Under the pieces are notes generated by a model. The model was not told where the DNA came from. It searched no databases and saw nothing but the letters and a program-made list of their open reading frames with translations. From Funneliformis mosseae (taxonomy: Eukaryota; Glomeromycota; Glomeromycetes; Glomerales; Glomeraceae), in the NCBI GenBank assembly GCA_910592005.1, contig CAJVPP010001297.1, forward strand, positions 1 through 21,038: 21,038 nucleotides of DNA, in the 5' to 3' direction. Shown in pieces: positions 1-10,036 of the stretch. Position 1 is the stretch's first letter. Every line of letters starts with the position of its first letter. Both the position numbers and the translations under genes were made by a program.

Positions 1-201
1 GTTATAGAGAAAATTCGTTATAAAGAGAGTCATTTTATATATAAATTTTTCTAACTTTAATTCGTTAAACGTAATACAAATTTTTAATTATTAAATTCGA
101 TATAGTAAGGGTTTTTTTATATTTAAAAATCTGTCTGACACTGAAAATCCGTTATATTGTAAAATTCGTTATGTCAAAATTTGTTGTAGAAGAGTTGACT
201 G
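1..201. mobile_element. MITE-like TIR element, right end (left end outside window)
   Basis: The sequence ending at 201 carries the inverted terminus GAGTTGACTG followed by TA (202-203), the same terminus as the three complete elements at 13784, 16086 and 18154. Motifs of the type TTCGTTATA recur near the start and end of this stretch, as in the subterminal regions of the other copies. The left terminus lies before position 1. The interior differs from the 172-bp copies, so this is probably a longer subfamily. There is no coding sequence. The CAGT...ACTG termini with TA duplication fit the Tc1/mariner/pogo superfamily, which is inference from family knowledge. Confidence 0.7.
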
Positions 202-295
202 TAGTTATAAGTCAGGCAAGAATTAGAAGCTGATGATTAGACAAATTATGAGAAATTTATTAAGAAAAATTAAGACTTATATAAATATAAAGCTC

Positions 296-480
296 TGAAT
301 AATTTAGATTAATCTGAAAATTTTCAGTTTAGATTGACTTTGAATTATTTTGGATTATAAAAAAATATCAATTTGAAACTTTTCAGTTTAATTCAGATTT
401 TTTTTTAGATTATAAATCTAATCTGAACTGAAAAAAATCTAAATTGAACTAAAAATTTTAGATTAATCTGAAATTTTAGA
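296..480. repeat. AATCTGAA/TTCAGATT-rich degenerate repeat, left border of array
   Basis: Short words such as GATTAATCTGAAA, CTGAACTGAAAA and TTCAGATTTTTT recur in both orientations and make small inverted repeats. The same word family, including GATTAATCTGAAATTTT, reappears at about 2085-2190 on the far side of the palindromic array, so the array is bracketed by related sequence. Nothing here looks coding; the open frames are low-complexity. Confidence 0.55.
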
Positions 481-1413
481 TGATTTGTTTCAAATAAATA
501 ATAAGAAAATTGCTTATTTAGAATAATAATATCAATTATTCTAAATTTATTATTTGTTTGAAATGATAATATCAATTGTTTTAAATAAACAATTCTTTTA
601 TTATTCATTTGAAATAACAATTTCAATTGTTTTAAATGAACAATTTTTATCATTTATTTAGAACGATAATATCAATCATTTCAAATAAATGATTCTTTAT
701 CATTTATTTAAAATGATAATATCAATTATTCTAAATAAATAATGTTTTTATTGTTTATTTAAAAATAATAATTTCAATTATTTTAAATGAATGATTTTCT
801 TATCATTAATTTTAGAATTATAATTTAATCATTTATTTAGAATGATAATTTCAATTCTTTTAAATGAACAATTTTTTTATCATTTATTTAGAATGATAAT
901 TTAATCATTCTAATTAAACGATTTCTTATCATTTATTCAAAATGATAATTTTAATCATTCTTAATAATTGAATTTTTATCATTTGTTTAGAATAATAATT
1001 TCAATCATTATAAATAAATAATTATTTATTGTTCATTAGAATAATATTATCATTTCAAATGAAAGATATTATTATTATTTATTTAGAACATTATTATCAT
1101 TTTAAATAAATGATATTATTATCATTTTAAATAAATAGTTTTTTTATTGTTTATTTAAAATAATGTTTTTATTATTCTAAATGAACAATTTTCTTATTAT
1201 TTATTTGAAATAATAATTTAATCATTCTAATCAAATGATTTCTTTATCATTCTTTTGAAACAATTTCTTATTGTTCATTTAGAATGTTATTATCATTTCA
1301 AATAAACAATTCTTTTATCATTCTAAACAAATAATTTTCTTATTGTTTATCTAAAACATTCTTATTATCATTCTCAATGAACAATTTTCTTATCATTTAC
1401 CTGAAACGATTAA
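481..1413. repeat. Tandem array of about 50-bp palindromic units
   Basis: About 18-19 degenerate units of roughly 50 bp follow one another. A unit reads approximately ATTTATTTAGAATGATAAT, then TCAATCATTTCAAATAAAT, then a short T-rich spacer ending in TTATC. The two halves of a unit are reverse complements of one another, so each unit could fold as a hairpin with arms near 20 bp. The start-to-start distance is about 50 bp, for example from 840 to 891 to 941. Units differ by many substitutions and small indels, so the array is not a recent expansion. The array resumes after the inserted element at 1418-1976. Confidence 0.85.
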
Positions 1414-1417
1414 TATA

Positions 1418-1976
1418 CAGTCTCTGGCAAAAAGAATGGCAGAAAGTTTTTTTTAAATAATAAAGTTTTTAATAAATAACTTTCAAAATTTTTTTTATTC
1501 TCAAATGCTTTTGATTAAGAAATTATATACTCAAAAAATTAAAATATAAAAAGTATTCTCCTTTTCTGTCAATCTGGATTTAAATACAAGTTAAAATACT
1601 AAAAAATTAGAAAGTTAGCCTTTTTTTCATATTAATTTAACTTTATGCTTTCTATTTTCTACTTTCTTAGTTAGAATATATTATTTCTATTGTAGAATAT
1701 TTAGCTGAACATTTTTTTATTAGTGAGTGAAGCTCATTAACATAGTAAACTTTTTTGTAATCTTAATTTTAATGATCAAACACTCAAATTTGACTTTATT
1801 TCACAATTGCAAAAATTTTATTCATATTAAAATATACATTGTAGGCTTCAAACAATACACATAAAATTTGGACTAGTAATACATATAAAATACTATGTAA
1901 TTATTTATACAAATCCTTTAAAAAAAGTTAATTATATAGTAAAAGATTGCATCACCATTCTTTTTATCGGAGACTG
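1418..1976. mobile_element. 559-bp non-autonomous TIR element inserted in the array
   Basis: The left end begins CAGTCTCTGGCAAAAAG and the right end, reverse-complemented, begins CAGTCTCCGATAAAAAG. The terminal inverted repeats match over about 22 bp with three transition differences. TA dinucleotides flank both ends (1416-1417 and 1977-1978), the target duplication of Tc1/mariner-type elements. Removing the element rejoins the flanking palindromic repeat unit, which supports a real insertion. The interior is AT-rich, with no frame long enough for a transposase, so it would depend on an enzyme made elsewhere. Confidence 0.85.
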
Positions 1977-1978
1977 TA

Positions 1979-2075
1979 ATCATTTCAAACAAACAATTTT
2001 CTTATCATTCATCTGAAACGATCATATTATTATTCTAATTGAACAATTTTCTTATCATTCATTTTAGAATGAACC
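1979..2075. repeat. Continuation of the palindromic array after the insertion
   Basis: About two further units follow the inserted element, with the same TCATTTCAAA, CAATTTTCTTATCATTC and TGAAACGAT words as at 1260-1410. They mark the right part of the array at 481-1413. Confidence 0.75.
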
Positions 2076-2190
2076 ATCTAAAATTTTGGATTAATCTGAA
2101 ATTTTCAATTCAATTCAGATTTTTTCTGATTTATGGTTCAGTTCAGTTTCAGATTGGCCTATAATCCAGACTGAATTGAACTGTTTAGAG
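2076..2190. repeat. AATCTGAA/TTCAGATT-rich degenerate repeat, right border of array
   Basis: This repeats the word family of 296-480 (GGATTAATCTGAAATTTT, TTCAATTCAGATTTTTT, CAGACTGAATTGAACTG). Together with the left copy it frames the palindromic array. Confidence 0.5.
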
Positions 2191-2983
2191 CATTATGTAA
2201 ACATTAACATTAAGAATACCAAAGAAACAAAAAAGTTTATGATAATATTATAAAATTAAGTGAATCTTACAAAAAAAAAATGTTAAAACATTTCTTAATT
2301 CACATATTTTCTGTTTTAAAGTAATCTTAGTACTAATTTCAAATTATTATTAATTTAGAAAAGTAAGAAGGGTTGATTAAAACAAATAAAAAAATAAATA
2401 ATTTACCACATTCTTTACCTCTTATTAATAGTATTTAACAAATCAAGAATAAAAAAATTAAAGTTATTGAGAATAAAAGAAACTAACTGAATTCAAAATT
2501 TGTTTAAAAGAATTAAGGAAAGAAAAAGAGATTTAAAGTTTCAAAATTTAACAAATATTAATATTTAGTTTATTTATTTAAGTTTGTTAAAATTTTTTTT
2601 TTTTTAAAAATAAAAAATAAAAAAAAAAATTATCCCTTAATTAAAAAAAACTGAAATAAAAAATATAATTTTAAAATTAAAAAAATTTACAGTATACAAT
2701 ATATTAATAAAATCAAAGAAAGTTAAACACCTTTACTAATTTTATCTATTATATGATTGCAAGGAAATACTTAAATTTGAGATTTTATAATAGTTTTGAA
2801 TTAATTAAAAAAAGTTCTATAAAATTTTGTTTATTAAATTAGTAAAAAAAAACTATCAAAAATATTTTTATTTTATAAGCTATATAATGAAAATGAAAAA
2901 GAAGAGAAAAAATTTGAAATTATTGATATAGACAATGATAATTAGCGTTAGATATAAAATTTTGGCTTATTTTGATGGGGTGC
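2191..2983. other. AT-rich intergenic stretch, no gene seen
   Basis: This is very AT-rich sequence with homopolymer runs of A and T, for example around 2265-2280 and 2590-2640. I see no conserved frame, terminal repeat or RNA gene. It lies upstream of the RPN2 promoter. Confidence 0.6.
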
Positions 2984-3018
2984 TTACGCAACTCGTGTAA
3001 CAATTCCTTTATATAAAA
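2984..3018 (+). promoter_or_regulatory. Possible RPN2 promoter elements
   Basis: A TTACGCAA word (2984-2991) resembles a bZIP-type site. It is followed by the TATA-like TATATAAAA at 3010-3018, about 65 bp before the ATG at 3083, and then by a long T tract (about 3029-3042). The spacing suits a fungal core promoter. I do not see the PACE element that controls proteasome genes in budding yeast. The call rests on motif resemblance and position only. Confidence 0.3.
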
Positions 3019-3082
3019 ATTCGGACATTTTTTTTTTTTTTTGTTTCGGCAACATATCTAATATATTGTGTCTTAGATCGTG

Positions 3083-6000
3083 ATGGTTGGATTAACTTCT
3101 GCAGGCATAGTATAGTCATTAAAACTAATCTTTGTCGAATCTATGTTAATCTTTTTTGTTGACTTTCAATTATTTTTTAATACTTGAATTCAAAAAGGTG
3201 GACTTATTGCATTACTTGACGAGTCAGAAGAAGAACTTAAAATTTACGCACTTCAAAAGTTAAATCCTCTTGTTGATCAATTCTGGACCGAAATTTCTGA
3301 CGCTGTCTCTAAAATGTAAGCGTTTTCTGAAACCTTTTATGGTTTCAAGCGTGTACTTCTGAGCATTTTGCATGATTTTATTTGCTTTACGCTGTTTGAT
3401 TCTCATCGATGCATCTTTAATCCGAAGTATGAGCAATCATAATAGAAAAAAAATAAATTCACATACTAAGCCTCTTTTATTTTAAATTAGTGAAATTCTT
3501 TATGAGGATGAATATTTTCCTCAAAGACAATTGTCTGCTCTTGTGGCATCTAAAGTTAGTAGTTTGTGGTGTATTTTTCGTGTTTCTATAAATAATTTTA
3601 GACGATATCGTTAATTTATAAAAATAAATTCTAGGTTTATTATCATCTCGGAGAATTTGATGATTCTTTGTCATTTGCATTAGGAGCAGGAGAGTTATTT
3701 GACGCGTCTTGTAAATCAGAATACGTTGAGACTATTATATGTAATGTTAAATGTTTCTAATTTATATTTTGAAATTATTATGAATTAACCAAATCAATCA
3801 ATTATTTACATTCATATTTATTGAAACGAAATTGGTACATTATTTTAAATTGAACTTTTAGCTAAATGTATAGATAAGTATATTTCTTTACGCGTGAAAA
3901 AATATGAAGACCATACTAGCGATGTCCAAATCGATCCACGTTTACAAGATGTAGTTGAGCGTATGTTTCAAAGGTGTTATGATGACGGTGAATTTGAACA
4001 AGTATTTATTTTAAAATTTATGTTATTTTAATGTCTTAGTTTTAATTATTTTTAACTTTTAATTTTTGTTATTGTATATTCCTATAATTACTTTTTTGTT
4101 GATTATGGTAATGTAGGCAATTGGAATTGCTTTAGAAGCTCGTCGTTCTGATATTATTGAACAAGCAATATCCCGAGGTCCTGCCCCAGAGCTCTTGGCT
4201 TATGTATTGGAAGTGAGCATGACATTAGTACTAAATTTAGATTTTAGGAATGAGGTATTATCAATATACAATTAAAAACAATTTTTTTAGTTTTCCATGT
4301 CATAATAGTTTTAAAATAAATAATTCTTTGATTTAAAGGTTTTACGTTTATTAGTGAAATTATACCAAAATCTTGAGAATCCGGATTATGTTTCTATCAG
4401 TCAATGTTTTGTTCATTTAAATAATCCCATCGAAGCAGCTAACTTGTTAAAAGATCTTGTTACAAAAGGGGATGAGGTATTACATATAATATTTGAACAT
4501 AATAATTAATTATAATATTTTTCTAAGGTAACCAATATGTTTCTTAATAATATATAGTATTACTTGTTAATGGCGTATCAAATCGCTTTCGACCTCGAAG
4601 ATAATGCTACGCAAGAATTTCTCCAAAAAGTTGTATCAGATTTACCAGCCGCCAATACTAGCATTCATGAAAAGCCAGACATTGAAGCAATGGAAACTGA
4701 TGATCAGGAATATGTAATTATATTACTATGATTTATCTTTTGAATTATTTTTTATCATATTATACTTTTATAAAATAATAATTTAAATTGGTAATTTCTA
4801 AGTCTATAAGTCCAACAGATGAGAAATACGTGAAAATCAGACGTATACTTTCAGGGGAAGAGTCAATCAAATTACACCTTGAATTTTTATATCGAAATAA
4901 TCATACAGATTTGCTCATACTTAAAAATACAAAAGTATTTATTTTATTATCCTTTGTCTTTATTTACTTTTTTGGTGTCTAATTAATATTTATACATTTA
5001 TAATAGAGTGCGCTTGAGTCCCGAAATTCGGTATATCATTCAGCAGTCACGTTCGCAAATGCATTTATGCACGCCGGAACAACAAGCGACGAGTTTCTTC
5101 GACAGAATTTGGAGTGGCTCTCACGTGCTACAAATTGGTCCAAATTTAGTGCAACAGCTGCCTTGGGTGTAATACACAAGGTAAGTTCGTAATTTTATGA
5201 ACAATAATTTTTTTAAAAAAAGGCCATTATATAATTTTATTTGATTGAAATATTTATAATAGGGGCACCTTTCTCAAGGTCTTTCTTTACTACATCCTTA
5301 TTTGCCCCAAGACGGAGTAAGTGGAAGTTCCTATTCGGAAGGTGGTTCTTTGTTTGCTCTAGGACTTATTCACGCAAATCATGGTGCTGGTGTACTTGAT
5401 TATTTGAGAAATGCTTTAAAAAATACCCCAACCGAAGTTCTCCAACATGGAGCGTGTTTAGGGCTTGCAGCCGCAGGAATGGCAACGGGCGATAATGGTA
5501 TGTATAATATATTCTTGCTTTATTTTTGTTTCTTTTATAAAAAATAATAACTATTAACGCAATTTGATAATATCATTTTAATAAGGCATTTATGAGGAAC
5601 TTAAGGTGATTCTTTTTAGCGATAGTGCTGTTGCAGGGGAAGCTGCTGGTTTGGCTATGGGACTTGTTATGCTTGGAACCGCTTCGAAAAAGGCGATCGA
5701 TGAAATGTTGCAGTACGCTCACGATACTCAACACGAAAAAATTATTAGAGGTTTGGCAATTGGAATTTCGCTTATCATGTATGGTAAAGAAGAAGCTGCT
5801 GATGTTTTGGTTGAGCTACTTACTCTAGATAAAGTAAGTAAAGCCTTTGCAATCGCTATATTTCTTTATCATATCTTCAATTTTTTTTTTTAAAAAAAAA
5901 AAACTTTCTAGGATCCAATTTTACGATATGGTGGTATCTATACGGTTGCAATGGCTTACTGCGGCACTGGAAATAACAAAGCCATTCGGCGATTGTTACA

Positions 6001-7754
6001 TGTTGCTGTAAGTGATGTCAATGATGACGTCCGTCGTGCTGCTGTCACAGCACTTGGATTCATTCTATTTAGAACTCCCAAACAAGTTCCCCGAATTGTT
6101 CAATTATTATCTGAGAGTTATAACTCTAATGTAAGATATGGTGCCACATTAGCTTTGGGAATTTCATGCGCTGGAACTGGTTTAATGGTTTGTCTTTTCA
6201 CTTTTTTATATTAAAACATTGTTCAATACTTTCATATTTTATTTGTAAATAAGGTTGTAATCCCAATTTAATAGGAAGCAATTGAACTCTTGGAGCCAAT
6301 GACAAAGGATCCTGTTGATTATGTTCGGCAGGGTGCCTTCATCTCTTTAGCTATGATTTTAATACAACAAAATGATTCTATCAATCCTAAGGTTGGAATT
6401 AAATGATTTAATATTCTCGAATTATTTTAGTAAAAATACTTATTCACGTTTAAATATCGAAAAGGTATCACCGACCCGTAAATTATATGAAAAAATCATA
6501 AATGATAAACATGAAGATGCAATGGCAAAATTTGGAGCGGTTCTTGGCCAAGGCATTATTGATGCAGGTATTTATTTTGATTTCGATCTTATATCGTTGC
6601 GATTTTGATATTTTTTTTAACACCTATACTTAATTGATATAGGTGGTCGTAATGTAACGATTTCTCTGCAATCAAAATCCGGTCATTTAAATATGCCAGC
6701 TATTGTAGGAACGGCTGTATTCACACAATTTTGGTATTGGTTTCCATTAACCCATTTCTTAAGTTTGGCCTTTACTCCTACAGCTATCATTGGTTTAAAT
6801 AAAGATTTAAAGGTTATTATAGAATCATTAAATTTATATAGTTCTATTGATAAATTACTAAATTTATAACGATTTTAAATTATAAAAGATTCCAAAGTTT
6901 GAATTTAAATCCAATGCAAAACCATCGCTTTTTGCATATCCTGCTACTACAAAACCACCAACTACTAGTGTTGTAGAAAAGGTATTATTCTTCTCTTTTT
7001 TAATCTTGATATACTTTAACATATCAATATACGTTAATAACATTTAATTTGTTTAAAGGTAGCGACTGCCGTACTTTCAACGACTGCGAAAGCGAAGGCA
7101 AGGGCCAAAAAATCCGAAAAGGATAAAGGAATAGATGTGGATGCAATGGATATGGTATACCACAGTAATAAAAAATTGTAAATATAGTGTTTTTTATGTA
7201 TTACCTGAATAAATTAACATGATCATACCATAGGATGAAAAAAGGGAAATTGCAGAAAATATCAAAAAGGAGGAAGAAAAGGTTTGACTGAATCTTTAAT
7301 CAATTTCACTTCATGATTTCTTTATTTACAAATTCCTATTTTAGGAGGATAAGAAAGGCAAAAAGAAAAAAGAAGAATCATTCGAGATCCTTGAAAACAT
7401 GGCACGGGTTTTGCCAGAACAGTTGCAATACATTACATTTAAAGACAAATCACGCTACGTTCCTGTGAAACAAGTATGTCTTTATTATTGTAATTATTAA
7501 TTAGTTACCGTCAGCTAAAAAAATTTTTTTGTAATTTGTAGGGTATTGTTGGCGGGATTTTAATGATGATAGATAATTCACCTGACGAGCCAGAAGAACT
7601 AATTTTACCAAGCGCACCTGTTGGTAAGTTGAATTAATTTCGAAATATAGTTGATTGAATAAGTATTGATTATCTTTTGTTTTTAGCAACCGAAGTTTCT
7701 GAAGAAGAAGAAGCTTCGCCTCCAGAACCATTCGAATACCCATTTGATGAATAA
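3083..7754 (+). CDS. RPN2: 26S proteasome regulatory subunit RPN2 (PSMD1), 22 exons
   Basis: Non-ATPase subunit of the 19S regulatory particle base, a toroidal scaffold that positions the ubiquitin receptor Rpn13. I joined 22 exons in frame: 3083-3104, 3198-3315, 3491-3554, 3635-3740, 3862-4001, 4117-4254, 4339-4476, 4558-4713, 4803-4934, 5007-5180, 5263-5497, 5586-5833, 5912-6187, 6275-6391, 6465-6567, 6643-6812, 6889-6981, 7059-7154, 7234-7281, 7345-7473, 7542-7623, 7687-7754. The product is 950 aa, close to the yeast and human proteins (about 945-953). Residues about 400-690 are proteasome/cyclosome repeats, with ALG and GLAMG turns. The [17 protein letters not shown] block follows, then a Lys/Glu-rich linker near 811-880. 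The C-terminus holds PPEPFEY, the known Rpn13-binding region. All introns are GT-AG except the first, which needs a GC donor at 3105 to restore the [12 protein letters not shown] reading. The gene appears intact. Confidence 0.96.
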
Positions 7755-7771
7755 ATTACCATATTTCTCTT

Positions 7772-7786
7772 AATAAATTAATAAAA
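7772..7786 (+). terminator. Possible polyadenylation signals of RPN2
   Basis: Two AATAAA hexamers (about 7772 and 7780) lie 18-30 bp after the RPN2 stop codon in AT-rich sequence. In such a background the hexamer is common, so the assignment depends on position. Confidence 0.35.
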
Positions 7787-9166
7787 TCGATGTTTAGAGA
7801 TAATTATGTAAGGAAAAAATATATAAACTTAAGATATTTATTTGTTAACTAGTGATTAAAATTTACATGATTTAGATGAAAGATTATAAAATTTAAACGA
7901 AAGATGAAAATTAAAAACCAAATTGAAAATTGTTTATGTAAATTTTTTGTTCTCGAAAGAGGGATGGCTCAGTTATATCTTACGGTTAATCGGGACTGTT
8001 AGAATTTATGACCTATATAATGTGTACACAATAAATCTCCGCAAAAAACTCTTATCGTTTTTAAACATAAAAGAAAATGGGCGTCACATGATCGTAATAA
8101 AGATGATAAATTTTATATTGAAATAATTTTTTTTATAAAACCGTGATTTGGATGGAAAAAGTGCTTCGATTCATGCATTTTTATAAATATTCTGATTTTT
8201 GACATGTATCAGTATTGTTTATTAACAAAGAACCAATTAATCCTAATATTTAATAATTTGTTGCAAGAAAGCTTTATTTTTTTTAATTGTAATGATATAT
8301 ACATTTTAGAATTTACTACAAGTTGTTTAAAAATATTAAATAAGAAATTTTAATAAAATCTCGTAATTAATTATTAAAATAATGTAAATTTATTTATATA
8401 AAATTATTGAAAAATAAAATAAAATTAAAGAAACTATAAAAATATATAAATTTTATTAATAAGTTAAATTAAATAAATCTATTTATATAACTTTATTATT
8501 AATATTATTAACATTACTATTATTTTATCTTTTTAAAGTTTCTAATAAAGTTATACTTATATTTATAAAAAGCTTTTAATAATATGATACTAATGATAAT
8601 ATTTTATTGATTAGATCAAAAGTTATTATCACTTTTACTAATGATTTATATATTAAAAATTAATAATTGCAATTATTTATTCTAAAATTAAGAGAATAAG
8701 ATATTAAAGTATTAAATTATATTATTAACTTTTTTCTAAATCTATTTGCTCTTTTATAATAATATTAGGATTCTAAAATTTGAAACTTTAGATTTATGTC
8801 TTTTAAGCTATAATCTATTCAAAAACTTTGGTTTAAATAATAGTTAATATATATTTAAAATATTTTATGATAGGTTTTTCTATTGATACCATAATTTTTG
8901 TATTAAGAACAGCATTATTTAGATCGACAGCAATGAAGTTGTATCACATGATTTAATCAAAAAATTTTTTCATCTCGTGAAAATTAATTGGCCTATAAAC
9001 CGTGATGATCGATCCATATAAAATTCAAACAAGCTTTAAATAATTTTGAACCTTCTTTTTATCAATCCACCTTTAATCGAAAAGGTGCGTTTTTATGAGA
9101 ATATAGTAATGGTATCGCTTTGTCATAATAACAGACTTTTTCGTATTTTTTTGGGGCTAGTAATAG
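7787..9166. other. AT-rich intergenic region upstream of RPS19
   Basis: Apart from a somewhat more complex patch at about 7940-8110, this is A/T-rich sequence without a frame I can support. The last 250 bp should hold the RPS19 promoter and 5' UTR. GTGCGT at 9084 after AAAAG, and GGGGCTAG just before the ATG at 9167, could be a donor and acceptor of a 5' UTR intron. Such introns are common in ribosomal protein genes, but nothing here proves it. Confidence 0.5.
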
Positions 9167-9777
9167 ATGGCAGGTGGCGTAACTGTAAAGGACGTAAACC
9201 CTCATGACTTCGTTAAAGCCTATGCTGCTTATTTGAAGCGTACTGGTAAATTAGAAATACCAAAATGGGTCGACCTTGTAAAAACTGGACCATATAAAGA
9301 ATTAGCACCCTATGATCCAGATTGGTTTTATGTTAGAGCTGGTATGTAATCCTTTTTTTTAAATAACGATGATCCTAAATCTTAATAAAAAAAAAAAATT
9401 TTTTTTTTTTTTCATCATTTCTTATAGCCGCTGTTGCAAGGCACGTTTATCTTCGTAATGGAGTTGGGATCGGTGCATTGAAAAAAATTCATGGAGGTCG
9501 TAAAAGGAGAGGAACTCGTCCCTCCCATCATTCCAAATCATCTGGATCTGTTGCTCGTAAGGTTCTCCAAGCTTTAGAAAAGATCAATGTCTTGGAGAAA
9601 GACCCTAAACAAGGGTGAGTATTAATTACTTTTGTAAATTGATTAAATTAATTTAAGAATAAACTAATTTGACATAATTTTAATCATTTTAGTGGACGTA
9701 GAATCACTCAAGATGGGCGACGTGATCTTGATCGTATAGCTCAAGCATGTCTCACGGTATCAGAAGAATCTCCTTAA
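9167..9777 (+). CDS. RPS19: 40S ribosomal protein S19 (eS19)
   Basis: Component of the small ribosomal subunit head, needed for 40S maturation and 18S rRNA processing in other eukaryotes. Three exons join in frame: 9167-9341, 9428-9614 and 9693-9777, giving 148 aa (family usually about 143-146). The start is the first ATG of the conserved frame, and the next residues, [19 protein letters not shown], match the family N-terminus. The hallmark segment WFYVRA (53-58) runs across the first intron into [19 protein letters not shown], followed by the basic RNA-binding stretch HGGRKRRG (80-87). The C-terminal exon carries [16 protein letters not shown]. Both introns are GT-AG and short (86 and 78 bp). 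The gene is intact and on the same strand as RPN2 and the TOE1-like gene. Confidence 0.97.
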
Positions 9778-9853
9778 AGAATTTCGTCAATAAGATTTAT
9801 ATATTTACACAAAAAATTATGTAGACCAAAATTTTTATTTTAATGAGTGCGAA

Positions 9854-9896
9854 AATAAATATTATTGCAACATAAAACAATTTTTCATGAAATAAA
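9854..9896 (+). terminator. Possible polyadenylation signals of RPS19
   Basis: AATAAA occurs at 9854-9859 and again at 9891-9896, 77 and 114 bp after the stop codon. Only 140 bp then remain before the ATG of the next gene at 10037, so transcript end and promoter are close together. Confidence 0.35.
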
Positions 9897-10036
9897 CACA
9901 TACAACCACAAATTACATTTTACTTAATTACGCAATTCTTTTCATGTTCCGCAGTAAAATTTGTGTCAATTTATTGGTCAGCTTTTTATCTATTTTACTG
10001 ATGTATCCCAAATGTTTTTTTTTTTCCTACTCAAAC

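Noticed and set aside
405..653. 82-codon open frame on the minus strand
   Set aside because: It consists of the palindromic repeat translated. Recurring LKQL, NNK and QTNN words reflect the repeat period, not a protein.
481..1413. Possible CRISPR array
   Set aside because: Repeats are contiguous and degenerate, without unique spacers of constant size, and the surroundings are eukaryotic.
2590..2650. Possible poly(A) tail of a retroelement
   Set aside because: The A and T runs alternate and there is no upstream reverse-transcriptase or SINE-like sequence, so it is simple AT-rich DNA.
7923..8126. 67-codon open frame downstream of RPN2
   Set aside because: Composition is typical of AT-rich spacer (Ile, Leu, Lys, Asn), with no family resemblance and no splice context.
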